From Locusta migratoria (lineage: Eukaryota; Arthropoda; Insecta; Orthoptera; Acrididae), in the NCBI GenBank assembly GCA_026315105.1, contig CM048744.1, positions 353,959,168-354,023,167 of the forward strand: DNA of 64,000 nt. Direction: 5' to 3'. Of the stretch, positions 20,912-31,480 are shown piece after piece (the first letter of the stretch is position 1; each line of letters begins with the position of its first letter). Below the pieces are notes generated by a model. The model saw only the letters and a list, made by a program, of their open reading frames with translations. It ran no database searches and had not been told where the DNA came from. The position numbers were made by a program, and so were the translations under genes.

Positions 20912-22036
20912 CCACTTCTGCTGCCACGCCGACTGAAGTGTGCTGATTGTTGATCCACAGCAACTAGCGGCCTGGCCGGTCAGCTGCGGCATGTGAAGGC
21001 CAGCCCAAGCAATGTTCCACCGGGGAGCATACTTGCTGGGAGGGAGAAGATGATTAGTTTTTTTCTTTTAGAATTCACGTTTAATCCTGGTTGGGGGGGT
21101 GAGTCATTGGGCTAGGGGGAGGGGGGGTACGTCTGGTCTCCGGGCTTGCCTCTAGTTCAATCTGGCAACCCTAGCAATTTGTGCAAGTTGCAACGTGATC
21201 TAGGTCATTCCGTTTCACACCAAACAGTGTTAAGACGCCTCTCGGATATGAAGATTGAAAAGAAAAAGCCTGCAAAGAAGCCGACAAAAAAGCATATCCA
21301 AGACAGAAATGTAAATTGTTCAGATGTATGAAAACTGGACATCTGAGGACTGGTGTAGGGTGATGTGTTCGGTAATGATGACGAGGTAAAACTGTGAATG
21401 TATCCAGGAGAGAAGTTGAAAAAGGAATGTGTTGTGGAAACTAAGAAATTTAGTGAAAGTGTTATGCTGTGGGAAGCAATAACTTCCATAGGGATGGGAA
21501 GAATTAATGTTTACACGGGTTCAATCAGTGGAACGGCATACTGTGACATCATTAATAAAGAAATTATGAATACTGCTAGGGGCCATTTTGGTGGTGCAAA
21601 TCTAGAACCGTTCATTTATCAAGATGACAACGCCGTTGTCACCGATCCAGAGTTGCCCAGCAATATGCCTCAGATCTCGGCATTCAGCGATTATGGTGGG
21701 CCCCAAATTCACCTGATATTAACCCCATGAGAACTTATAGGCTATTACGTCTGCAAAACTCAAAAAACATTTTTATACTACCAGCAAGAAAAAATAATTG
21801 ATGAAATTTTTGACGTGTGGTACCATGACACTGAGCCTGCTACTTGCGAAAAACGTGTTTACTCAATGCCAGAAAGAGTACAAGCCCTCAAAAAGGCTAA
21901 AGGTGATCACATAAAGTACTCAAGCATGTCACATACACTTCAGAAATCCTAAGTACTGCTATTCTGAAATAAAACATTCAAACTCTTTCTAAATGCTCTC
22001 CTAAAATACGTTTTTCCTTCAAAGATGCAGGTGAGG

Positions 22037-22037
<1 letters not shown>

Positions 22038-22088
<51 letters not shown>
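22038..22088. repeat. T51 homopolymer followed by G7
   Basis: A run of 51 T then seven G. It may be the A-tail of a minus-strand retrocopy or a SINE T-tail, but no SINE head lies to its left. Confidence 0.7.
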
Positions 22089-22089
<1 letters not shown>

Positions 22090-22163
22090 GGGGGGACATT
22101 AGTGTATTTCTTTTTGTCGAAAATATTTGCAAAAATCTTCTAACATAATGCGGGCCGTAAAAC

Positions 22164-22359
22164 CAACACCGTCTGAAGAGAAGGCCTCCGCGCTGGCGTG
22201 CCACGTCACGCAGAGTAGGCCGCGGTCGCGTAGCTCACTGGCTTGTTGATGGGGCACGGCCCACCGCATCGCATCGGCTAGTCAGTGAGCTACGCGCTCG
22301 CGGCCAACTCTGCGTGACGTGGCACGCCAGCGCGGATGCCTTCTCTTCAGGCGGTGTTG
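22164..22359. mobile_element. CAACACC-type palindromic TIR element, copy 2
   Basis: A 196-bp element that is almost wholly palindromic. The left arm begins CAACACCGTCTGAAGAGAAG and the right arm is its reverse complement, ending CGGTGTTG. A perfect 7-bp repeat GTAAAAC flanks it (22157-22163 and 22360-22366). It aligns with 6567-6797 at the termini and in the centre (CTCACTGGCT, TGGGGCACG). Non-coding. Confidence 0.8.
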
Positions 22360-22983
22360 GTAAAACACTGACGAACAATAAACTGCGGTTGGTTAAGCCA
22401 ACTGCCCGACCGTGGCGAACATCCTGTCGGTCACTGAGGCAGCATGAAGTGGCCTTGACACGTCTCCGAATCGGGCATTGTCCTTTGACCCATGGCTATT
22501 TACTCCGTCGAGAGGACCCTCCGATTTGCGATGCTTGTGGTGTGCAAATCACTGTACGCCACATTTTACTGGAATGTATTTCGTACTGTGCTGCTAGGGC
22601 AGCGGTGGCTCTTTGTGGTCCCCTGTCCTCTGTTTTAGCTGATGACGAGGCGAGTGTGACGAAAGTTTTCAATTTCTGTGAACTTTCCGGACTCTGGCCT
22701 AAGCTTTTAGGCTGGAGGTTTTAGGACGTTAACGAATGGATAGCCCACCACTCCTCTGGCATGGCATTTTGAGTACGTCGGTAAACATCAGACGCTCACC
22801 ATCTGTTACTACCTTGCCATGTTTGGTTGGGTCCTTGCTTCGTTCCCCTTATCGTTTGGCTAGTTTGGTTACTTTCCCTTCTGTCCCCTATTTGTGTCCA
22901 TTTCATTTGATTCGGGTCACACGTATCGCCTAATAATCTTGTACGGGCGCTAAAGACCCAGTTGTCGTGCGCCCATAACATCA
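22360..22983 (+). mobile_element. I-like LINE 3' end
   Basis: Encodes HEVALTRLRIGHCPLTHGYL and CDACGVQITVRHILLEC (CX2C, X7, H, X4, C), the C-terminal zinc motif of I-group ORF2, to a TAG after LLGWRF. The 3' UTR ends with a GGGCGC...GCGCCC hairpin (22945-22974) and then CCAT repeats. Only the end of the element is present. Confidence 0.7.
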
Positions 22984-23004
22984 TATCCATCCATCCATCC
23001 ATCC
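22981..23004. repeat. (CCAT)n microsatellite
   Basis: About five ATCC units directly after the I-like LINE 3' hairpin, probably derived from its 3' tail. Confidence 0.7.
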
Positions 23005-23299
23005 AAAACACGCCAATGAGATTTATTTTTTATTTTATTTTTTAAAGCAGTAGTTAAATGTGCGTCAGTAACAGAGTTTGCACAAATCTTTCACTACCAA
23101 TTTCATGACTACAGCAGTCTTCACGTATGCTAGAAACACAAGACATAAGCTCAATAGTAGTCAGCCAGCCAACAGCGAACCGAGGCGCTGAAAAGTGAAG
23201 TTACCTTTCGCTGTTGCTGGGCAACTAGTGACCGGTGCTGACATGCGCAGTGGGACATTACTCAATGGAAGGCGTTCCCAACTCTGCCCAACATTAGCC

Positions 23300-23530
23300 T
23301 CCAAATAATAATGCTGGCCGGCCGCGGTGGCCGAGGGGACTGAGGCGCTCCAGTCACGGTCTGCACGGCCACTACGGTCGGGGGTTCGAATCCCCCCTCG
23401 GGCATGGGTATTTGTGCCGTCCTTAGTCTTAGCTAGTTCATAAGTAGTTTGTAAGCTTAGGGACTGATGACCCCGTAGTTAAGTCCCATAAGTTCTACAA
23501 ACATTTGAACATTTTTAATATTGCTGGAGG
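23300..23530. repeat. Second copy of the TTAGCCTCCA hairpin, split by a SINE
   Basis: TTAGCCTCCAAATAATAATG precedes the SINE and GCTGGAGGCTAAG follows it. Rejoined across the SINE duplication they give arms and loop start like 11346-11376. The flanks outside do not repeat here. Confidence 0.55.
23318..23508 (+). mobile_element. tRNA-derived SINE (family 1)
   Basis: A complete consensus-like copy: head CCGCGGTGGCCGAGGGGACT, B box GGGTTCGAATCC, tail to ACAAACATTTGAAC. Imperfect flanking repeat AATAATGCTGG / AATATTGCTGG. Sits inside the hairpin copy. Confidence 0.88.
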
Positions 23531-23689
23531 CTAAGTTCCATCGCCTTACCTCATGTTAAGCGCGTTGCGTACTGTTAGGGGCTAGGCTGGCTCTAGCATT
23601 ATCGCAGATCACGTTTCTTACGTTATCTGAAACATTATCAAGCAATATCATAGGCATAGTGTACTTTTTACTGATTACGAATAATATTA

Positions 23690-24672
23690 TAATTTCCTCG
23701 AGGGAATTAAAGTTCAGGAAGAAAAAATAAAATCTTTGCGGTTTGTCGATGACATAGTAATTTTGTCAGAGACTGCAAAAGATCTGGAAGAGCAATTGAA
23801 TGGAATGTACATTGTCTTGAAATGAAGCTATAAGATGAACATTAACACGAATAAAACGAGGGTGATGGAATGGAATTTCAGAAAATCAGGCAATGCTGAA
23901 GGAATGATATTAGGTAATGACACAATAAAAGTAGTAGATCAGTTTTGTTATTTGGGTAGCAAAATAACTTCTGATGTTCGAAGTAGACAAGATATAAAAT
24001 GCAGAATGGCTATGGGAAGAAGAGCTCAAAATGTTCAAATCTTTGTTAAGCTTATGGGACTTAACTACGGGGTCATCAGTCCCTAAACTTACAAACTACT
24101 TACGAACTAGGACGGCACAAATATCCATGCCCGAGGGGGGATTCGAACCCCCGACCGTAGTGGCCGTGCTGACCGTGACTGGAGCGCCTCAGTCACCTCG
24201 GCCACCGCGGCCGGCAGGAAGAAGAGCATTTCTAAAGAAGCGAAACTTGTTAACATCCAATATTAATTTCAATGTTAGGAAGTCCTTCTGCAAACATTTG
24301 TCTGGAGTGTAGTAATGTATGGGAGTTCAGACAAAAAGATGATAGAAGCTTTTGAAATGTGGTACTACAGACGAATGATGAAAATCAGATGGGTAGATCA
24401 TGTAACTAATGAGGAGGTGCTTAACCAATTGGGGAGAAAAGGACTTTCTGGCATATCCTGACTAACAGAAGGGATAGATTGGTGGGACACATTCTGAGAT
24501 ATCAAGGAATCGTCAGCTTAGCATTGGAAGGAAGTGTGTGGGGTAAAAATCGTAGAGGGAGGCCAAGGGACGTATTCTCAAATGAAAAGACTTGCACAGG
24601 ACAGCGTGGCGTGGAAAGCTGCATCAGACCAGTCTGCAGACTGAAGGCCACAACAACAACAACAACAACAAT
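23690..24672 (+). mobile_element. RTE (BovB-like) LINE copy, interrupted by a SINE
   Basis: RT motif C LRFVDDIVILSETAK (FADD changed to FVDD), then MNINTNKTRVME, FCYLGSKITSD and KCRMAMGRRA before the SINE. FLKKRNLLTSNINFN and degraded C-terminal blocks follow. It ends with GACTGAAGGCCACAACAACA and a (CAA)n tail. Multiple stops and frameshifts. Confidence 0.85.
24026..24216 (-). mobile_element. tRNA-derived SINE in an RTE copy
   Basis: Complete minus-strand family 1 SINE with a perfect 11-bp TSD, GGAAGAAGAGC (24015-24025 and 24217-24227). It interrupts the RTE ORF between MAMGRRA and FLKKRNLL. Confidence 0.92.
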
Positions 24673-24674
24673 GT

Positions 24675-25215
24675 TTAATTCAGACGATGGCTCAAGATAC
24701 GCACATCCTGAGGAGATGCCACTGTAACAGATTAATAAATTCTATAACAACACTAAAGAAACACAACAAATTACTGTATGCATCAGAATATAATGAATAA
24801 CAAGACTAAGAAAAGTCTGTTCAATTAACATTGGATCGTAGTAGTAAAATATACAACTCTTTGAGCTTTGGTGAGATAAAATGGCGGCGTCTCGCCTCAG
24901 ATTCAGATGCACCTTTGCCTTTATAATGCCAGTCTAGTAATGTATGTCTGTGTGCATGTAATGGTGTAGACCCCCCTCCCCTACAGTGATTATTTTTAAT
25001 TCCTGAACGCTGTCTGATCGTGTTAGCCGTAGATGCTCATATTCCGATTCTTGCCTAATCACAACTTGGTTGCTGCAAAGGTTATTATAACACATAAAGA
25101 AAATACTTTTGAATTAAATTGTCTTATCAACATATTACATCACTTGGTGACATCAAGTTCAAAACAAGAAATGTAGTGCAGTGGCGAAACGTGGGTGGTG
25201 GTTCGCTTTCCACTT
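24675..25215. other. No recognisable gene
   Basis: AT-rich. Nothing I can name between the RTE tail and the foldback element. Confidence 0.5.
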
Positions 25216-25217
25216 TT

Positions 25218-25872
25218 CACCTTGACTGCCAAAAGTTTTGACGCTCTTATTTATTCAATAGAATTTACGTTTTGCGATATTTGGACATATTAACGTGTTT
25301 CTTAAAAAAGCGTTTCTTCTATTTAGTCAACATGCCGTGAAATATGGACCAACGAATTGTAAACGTTGTCTCCTGAACCACCTGCACATAAAGTGCGCAC
25401 ACACTGTAATAATGAATGTTGCAAATGACATGCTGATGCAAATAGTTTCATACATTGACTACAAAATATAGACAAAGCTCTTGAGTTCTATGCTACAGTA
25501 TTAGCACACTTATTCCATAAATAGTGCATATAGAATGCAAGGACGTGTATAACAGTTGTTGCAAAAAATAAACATGACACATCAGTCTCATTAAAGAACG
25601 ACTGTCCCCACATATCTGTAGTACGTTATCTATATATATATTATTACATGAATCAGCATGACATTTACAACATTAATTATTACTGTGTGTTTGCAGTTTA
25701 CATGCAAATAGTTAAGGGACAATGTTTACAATTCGTTGGTCCATTTTCAAGGCATGTTCACTAAATAGAACAAACGCATTTTAAAGAGAAGGTGCTCGTA
25801 CACGTAAATATCTCGAAACATCGCAGAATGTAAATTCTGTTTAATTGATAACAGTATAAGAATACTTTTAGA
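25218..25872. mobile_element. Long-TIR (foldback-type) element
   Basis: About 150-bp imperfect inverted repeats. The best block is GACCAACGAATTGTAAACGT (near 25350), matched by the complement of a block near 25724-25745, extending outward through TCTATTTAGT and GCGATATTTGG to about 25218 and 25872. Total about 655 bp, AT-rich, non-coding. A TSD was not resolved. Confidence 0.65.
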
Positions 25873-25892
25873 AGTCAAGTTAAAAATATTAT

Positions 25893-25972
25893 TGTCGGTA
25901 GCGGGAGGCGAACCATTGCCCATGATCATCAGCTCCTTAAACGTGACGCTTTTATCCACTACGCTATGGAAA
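25893..25972 (-). repeat. tRNA-like SINE head
   Basis: The minus strand reads TAGCGTAGTGGATAAAAGCG (A-box-like) and GGTTCGCCTCCCGCTACC (B-box-like) with tRNA spacing. No standard acceptor stem, so a SINE or tRNA-derived pseudogene, unlike the other families here. Confidence 0.45.
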
Positions 25973-26265
25973 GATATAGAGGGAAAAACACACACCCTTT
26001 GTATCTTTCCATCTTTCCCTGTTAATCAAAAACGTTTAGACAACCTCCCCCCCCCTTCCACCGCTCAACATCATTCGGTTCACTCATATTCTCTTCTCTT
26101 TACTGTTTGATCTTTCCTCTTTGGTTATATATCCTCTCTGGCTCAACTCAGTACTAATATACAGTATCTCTGACTTACAAACGCCTTAAACACCATCCTC
26201 ATGACCTAGGTCGTGAATTACCTTCCCCTTCCGTTCCCATCCTTTTTTCTTCCTTTCTCTCCCAT

Positions 26266-26297
26266 CTGAAGAAGGAACTGTGTTCCGAAAGCTTGTC
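26266..26297 (+). other. Hammerhead-like short motif
   Basis: CTGAAGA (fits CUGANGA), one extra A, a 5-bp stem GGAAC-TGT-GTTCC, then GAAA and AGCTT. This resembles the hammerhead cores of Penelope-like elements, but the extra A at stem II and lack of a mapped stem I make activity doubtful. Confidence 0.25.
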
Positions 26298-26469
26298 CCT
26301 TTTACGTCCTTTTTTTCCATTTGTGTCACTATCGGCGGTACAGCACAAAGGTAAGTACTAGCCAGCCAATCTATCTCTTTTGAAAAATAAGTTATCATCT
26401 CTGAGGAGAATTTCCATCATTAATCAAGTACAACAAACTTAATTTAATTTAACTTTCTGTTATAAATAC

Positions 26470-27245
26470 GCTCGCCATTCGGACATGGACGTCACTTTGA
26501 AAAGCTTTTACGAATCCTTGTCACTTCGGCTTGTCATCCATTTCCAAGGAGATGATCGGTACCATTGACCACGATAAGAGAAGCACTGCCTTGAACCTTT
26601 CACAATCTGCACTATAGTAGTAGGGAAACGCCACGTCTGAAATTCATCTAACCAAGCCTCGGTTTAGAGGTCATCTAGTATCCAACTGATGCAGTCACGA
26701 GCGCAGGAGAGACGTTACATACAACGACGTACTGTCAGCAAAGGCACTCGAGTCGGTTGTCTGGTTCTGTAGCCCATTATCGCCAAATTGCACTGCACTG
26801 TGCTAACCGATACATTCGTCCCACATTGACTTGTGCGGTTATATCACGCAGTAATGCTAGCTGCTTAGCATGACAACTACGCAAACGCCACTACTCATTG
26901 TCATTGAATGAGGGTCGTTGGCCAGTGCGTTGTCCGCTGTAAAAGTTAATACTTGATATTTGATATTTCAGCACAATCTTAATTCTTCTCCTCTCTAAAT
27001 GCCGAATTCCCTGACGATTTACGACATGGAATGTCATATGCAACCAAACTGCAACTACTGTCCGCATCCAAAGCCTTTTAATTCCAATTGTGCGTCTATA
27101 ATCAAGTCGGGAGTCTTTTTCCATAAATAACTGGATTACAAATGACAGCTCCGCCAATGACCCGGCCTTTCATACCGTGTAAACATGATACTACAACCAA
27201 CTTTATCTTTGAATATCGCTAGCCTATGACTTTTTTCAGCTCAGT
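26470..27245 (-). pseudogene. Tc1-like transposase N-terminal region
   Basis: Minus-strand frames give RRTIGIKRLWMRTVVAVWLH and IKIVLKYQISSINFYSGQRT, a decayed paired-type helix-turn-helix (consensus like TVSRVYREYQ). Further left are weak catalytic-domain traces. The right end CCTATGACTTTTTTCAGCTC near 27225 resembles a Tc1-group terminus. Heavily mutated. Confidence 0.5.
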
Positions 27246-27460
27246 TTATTTACCAAACTTTGACATCGTACAAGACTGTGGCGAAGTTACAGCCAAAGCT
27301 CCTACATCTATATCGTTACTCTGGCAGAGGATTCACCGATCCACTTACATGCTATTTATCTACCATTCCACTCTGGAGTAGCACGTGGCAACAGAGAACA
27401 CCGTAATCTCTTCGTTCGTGCTCTTATCTATAGTGTTTTGATGATCATTTCTCCCTATAT

Positions 27461-27642
27461 GGAAAATGTTCAAATGTTTGTTAAGCTTAAGGACTTAACT
27501 ACGGGGTCATCAGTCCCTAAACTTACAAACTACTTATGAACTACCTACAACTAAGGACGGCACAAATATCAAACCCCCGGCCGTAGTGGCCATGCAGACC
27601 GTGACTGAAGCGCCTCAGTCCCCTCGGCCAGCGCGACCGGCT
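27461..27642 (-). mobile_element. tRNA-derived SINE with partial B-box deletion
   Basis: Minus-strand family 1 SINE. About 20 bp spanning part of the B box is missing (ATATCAAACCCCCG). TSD TCCCTATAT at 27452-27460 and 27643-27651. Confidence 0.88.
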
Positions 27643-28102
27643 TCCCTATATAGGTGGGAGTAATATACACTGCTCAAAACAATTTAGGGATCAGGTGAGT
27701 TATCATACGCAATATATATGGTAATGTAATTTATTCAGATAACACAACTGTAATTAGTATGTGATACAGTACGATATTTTGCTGTCTCAACTCTTTACCT
27801 CAGATTTACATAGCGTTTACTTAGAGTGAGGCAACATGGGGCTACCATAATAGTGAAAAAGTCATATTTATAGCCCTTTTATATAGTGTTGGATCATCTC
27901 GGGCGGCCATTGCAGTTGCACACATGCGCGGCATGGGCAGTGTGAAGTTATCAGTCAGCTCTTGAGGGATATTTGCTCATTCTTCCATGAGTGCAATATC
28001 CAGCTCTGCAACCATTGTGGGAGGTGCTGGTCTGGCTGCAATGCGTCTGCCAAGTGCATCCCAGACTTGCTCAATCGGGTTAAGTCCTGTGAACAACCTG
28101 GC

Positions 28103-28298
28103 GCCAAGGTGAAGTGGCTGAGTGTTGTAAGACGCCTAGCTGGGGACCGTGCTGCTGCTCGTCGTCGGAGGTTCGAGTCCTCCCTCGGGCACGGATGTAT
28201 TTGCTGTCCCTATCATAAGTTAGTTTAAGTAGTTTGTAAGCCTAGGGACTGATAACCAGAGTAGTGAAGTCCCACAGATTTACAAACATTTCATTTTC
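28103..28298 (+). mobile_element. tRNA-derived SINE with a divergent head
   Basis: A-box region AAGTGGCTGAGTGTTGTAAG and B box GGAGGTTCGAGTCCTCC differ from family 1, yet the tail (AGTAGTTTGTAAGCCTAGGG, ACAAACATTTC) is the common domain. TSD AACAACCTGGC / AACAAACTGGC at 28092-28102 and 28299-28309. Inserted at the third-catalytic-residue region of the Tc1-like ORF. Confidence 0.8.
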
Positions 28299-28840
28299 AA
28301 CAAACTGGCTACTCCATTCTTTCAATTCCCTCAGCTTCAAGCATTCGTCTACCAGTGCAGTTCTGTGGGTACGTCCGTTATCGTCCAACAGAAGGAACCC
28401 ATTTCCTATGGCAGTAGCGTAGGGCACAACAAAAAGTCGAAGGACCTCTATACCTTTGAGCAGGGAAGCGCCAGTGTAAACGTCATAGGGGTCCGTACAT
28501 CCGCCAATACTGATTTCCGCCCATAGTATTCGTCTACCACCATAATATGGTGATGTTTCCTGCACATAAACAGCATCGATCGGCGCTCCACGTTCTCTCC
28601 AGATGGGGGACGACAATTGTCCGGCAGAACACAAAATCTTGACTCACTGTGAATAGAACCCAGTGCCAATCCTGATGTTCCTCCGCCCAGTTTCTCTGGT
28701 TTAAACGATGTCTTGGTATGGAACACACACCATAAGTCTTCGTCCGTAGAGGCCACGTTCCCGCAGACGATTTCGGTCTGCTTGTGTTGATACTGCGCGT
28801 CCTGTTGCTGCCTGGAGGGTGCGTTGCAGCTGAGTTGCAT

Positions 28841-29235
28841 CACAGAGTAACATATACAGAGGAGCAGCCCCCCTCCTAAACCACTGTCCTACGTTCCCCT
28901 CGTAGTTCCGTAAGATGTTAGCAGGTGTCAGGCGGATCGCTGGCTTAGGGTGCCTCTCGCACGTCAGAGGGTAGCGTGGAGGGGAGGCTGAGGGGAGAGC
29001 TCGTGCCGCCTGCCATGAGGCCACGGCTGTGTCCGACTTGGCTGGCGTTTGAGGGGAGGTGGTGGTGGGGACAGCCGCTACCTGCCGCCTGCTCTGGCCA
29101 GTTTAAAGGGCTGCTTCTAACCGCAGCGCCATCATGGGACATCTTACGGAACTGCTGGAAACCCTTCCTTCCCGCACCCCTGAGCGTAGGACCGGGCCCT
29201 TACGGAGGTTTCCCGTCTGTATATATTTGTCTTTG
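28841..29235. mobile_element. CACAG-type TIR element, copy 2
   Basis: A 395-bp full-length homologue of 2181-2564 in the same orientation. The left end is CACAGAGTAACATATACAGA. The right end is degraded by one base (CTTTG for CTGTG). Flanks GTTGCAT (28834-28840) and CTTGCAT (29236-29242), a 6/7 match. It lies within a Tc1-like element. Confidence 0.75.
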
Positions 29236-29461
29236 CTTGCATTCATCCTCCTGTCTCGATGGACTGTTAACCCAAGATAACGGTCATCTTTTGCTTATGT
29301 TACCCATGGAAGACCTTGCCTCTTTAACGGTTCCTGTTGTCTGAATCCTCGCTTCCAACATTCGTATGGCTCTCCATGCCATAGCTTTGAGTAAGTCACG
29401 TTGTTGTTGCATTGCACTACCTGCTCACTGAATTATATGAACCCAACTGCTTGCGTAATTC

Positions 29462-29658
29462 GTTTGGTAGAGTAAACACAAGTGAACTCCAACCCCGTCT
29501 GCAGCAACTTTCTGTTATTACCACTATCTCGGTTGGCGTAATGCTGTTGTCTCCACTCCGTAGAAGTGACCGAAATAACACGAACCGTTTTGGTTTATTC
29601 TGCCGATGACAATACTTCAGAATCCAGATATCTCTGTTGATCCGCTAATTGTTTTGAA
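29462..29658 (+). repeat. Dispersed repeat, copy 2
   Basis: Aligns with 7785-7977 over about 190 bp. Function and family unknown. Confidence 0.6.
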
Positions 29659-29659
29659 C

Positions 29660-30165
29660 GACGTATTTTCCCATTCGAAGGAGAAAGCGAGAAATTCGAG
29701 GATCAAAATTTCGTGAGAAGATCAAAGCCCAACGAAAAACTCCATTGTTGTAGTGATTCTCACTCCAACTCCTCTATAATTTCTGTGACACTCTCTCCTT
29801 TGTATCGTCACAATAAAAATTGAGCTACTCAACTTTGTATTCTTTCGATGTTCTCCGTCAATTCCACCTGATAAGGATTACATACCGCGCAGTAATACTC
29901 CAAAGGATGGAGGTAGGGTAGGCAGTTTCTTTGGTAGTTCTGTTGCATCTTCTAAGTGTTCTGCCAATAGAGCGTAGGCTTTGGTTTGCCTTGCCCACTA
30001 AATTTTCTGTGTGTTCATTCCAATTAAAGTCAGTCGTAATTGTAGTTGCTATATATTTAGTTGAATTAAAGGCCTTCAAATTTGATTGATTTGGCTATTA
30101 AACGAAGTGAAGCTGATTCCTTTTAGTACTCATGTGGAGGACTTCTCGCATTCAATTGCGTGTAG
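29660..30165 (-). pseudogene. Jockey-like LINE fragment
   Basis: Minus strand: FNSTKYIATTITTDFNWNEH, NLVGKANQSLRSIGRTLRRC and NRTTKETAY, the post-RT region of the family at 8118-10423. Frameshift after TAYPT. Further decay to about 29660. Confidence 0.7.
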
Positions 30166-31480
30166 TGTAATTGCTTGGCTGACTATTTAGGTTTGAAAAA
30201 TTGGCCGTGCAGAAGTTGTTGACCTATTTAAAAATAATAATCAGTGACTAAGCCTTCAATTTAGACGAACTGTTAATTTAAAAAAATGAAATGAAGTGAA
30301 ATGGCCAAACATTTACTAGTTTAAAACATCTTGCAGAGCAAGCAACCTACAGAATTCGACGAATAGTTACCTTAAACAGCGGTGTAGTTGACCTCGTTGA
30401 TAAGCTGTAGTGAGATTGGTTGTAATCCGCGTAACTATCCGCCGACATTGGATGGAGGTTCGGAATATTAAGATTCAATCCACGTGTAGCATAATTTTGA
30501 ATGAAGGTAATTTAGTGAATGAAAATTAATAATTGATACAGATTAATGGCTAATCAGACTTCGAAATGTTCATTACATAAAAGTGATTGCAGGTTCTAAG
30601 CCAATAAATATTGCAAAATGTTTAATTACAGTCAAAGATACTATGGCAAGCTACACGAGATACGTAAGTTTAACATGTTTAATTACCGAACCATCCAAAG
30701 TCGTAAAAGTTATACCTGAAAACAGCGTGATTGCTAAATGGAGGAACTGGAAAAATAAATAACGAACTGAACAACTGACTGAAGTTAACTTCAAATAAGG
30801 GGATTTATTAATTTGAACAGAAAGCAAAATTCATACCTGAGTATCCATTTTATATCTGAAGATTTTGTATAATCAGTTAAGAACAATAATCAATAGTCAA
30901 TAATGTTCGTTTCAGCATATTGTAGTGGCAGATCTTATCAGTACAATTCAGACAACAGAGCAATCAGAACAGAGCAGACAATAGAACAGAGCAGACACTA
31001 GAACAGAGCAGACACTAGAACAGAGAGCGAGTACGATGGCATTATTACTTTTATAGTAAAAGTCAGAGATTTTAATTAGTTACAGTGATATTATAATTAG
31101 AGTTTCTTTGTATATCTTTTATGTAGCCTATCGATTCCAAGGAAGAAAAAAATGAATTGGATATTTATCCTAATTACATTTTATCTGATTTAATATTTCA
31201 AATGACTATAAAATATGTTATTTATGGGACTCTTGCTATATGGTAATATTAAAGGTTGAATTCCAATTTTTGCACCATTTAGGTGTCTTATCTAATGTAA
31301 GTCGTTCTGTAGTTGGTTTAGATGTTCTGATTACTTTACTAGCTGATAAAGGATAACACATTTACAAACAATCTAAGATTACGTCTCAGATGTTCTCCTA
31401 TATCGTTTATAATACAGATAAGGAACAGCCGAGGACCAATGACACTAGCTATGTTTTAGTGGCTGAGATTCCATCAGTTA
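30166..31480. other. No recognisable gene; minisatellite inside
   Basis: AT-rich sequence. The only structure noted is the 17-bp tandem array listed separately. Confidence 0.45.
30966..31028. repeat. 17-bp minisatellite, about 3.7 units
   Basis: Unit AGAACAGAGCAGACACT repeated at 30966, 30983, 31000 and partly at 31017, with one A/C difference. Confidence 0.85.

Larger units (their letters stand above)
19987..21173. mobile_element. hAT-like non-autonomous element with 8-bp TSD
   Basis: About 1.19 kb with 14-bp perfect TIRs TAGGGTTGCCAGAT and ATCTGGCAACCCTA. GCAATTTG is duplicated at 19979-19986 and 21174-21181. TIRs of the form YARNG plus an 8-bp TSD fit hAT. The body has short CCGGG/CCGGA repeats near both ends, a SINE and a SINE relic, and no transposase. 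Confidence 0.75.
19840..21960 (+). pseudogene. Tc1/mariner-type transposase, split by a hAT-like element
   Basis: Left piece: CGRKKYGTEASCQPEIVQSS up to 19986. After the insert: LGHSVSHQTVLRRLSDMKI (helix-turn-helix), SESVMLWEAITSIGMGRINV, FIYQDDNA (second catalytic Asp region), a decayed SPDINPM site near 21710, and YSMPERVQALKKAKGDHIKY at the C-terminus. These are Tc1-like landmarks, with several stops. TIRs of the Tc1 element were not identified. Confidence 0.65.
27668..29330 (-). mobile_element. Tc1-like element, interrupted by a SINE and a TIR element
   Basis: The left terminus TA-CACTGCTCAAAACAATTT at 27666 is a typical Tc1-group TIR. Minus-strand transposase traces: LCAGNITILWW and GIEVLRLFVVPYATAIGNGF, then DDNGRTHRTALVDECLK (second catalytic Asp region) and EGIERMEWPVC just before the SINE. 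Past the SINE, a C-terminal trace. The opposite TIR was not found. Several stops and frameshifts. Confidence 0.7.

Noticed and set aside
22796..23011. 71-codon minus-strand ORF with repeated GWMD residues
   Set aside because: Produced by the CCAT microsatellite and a LINE 3' UTR.
23318..23508. tRNA gene prediction at A/B boxes here and at other SINE copies
   Set aside because: The tRNA-like heads are continuous with a dispersed tail and carry TSDs, so they are SINEs. No copy shows a clean acceptor stem.
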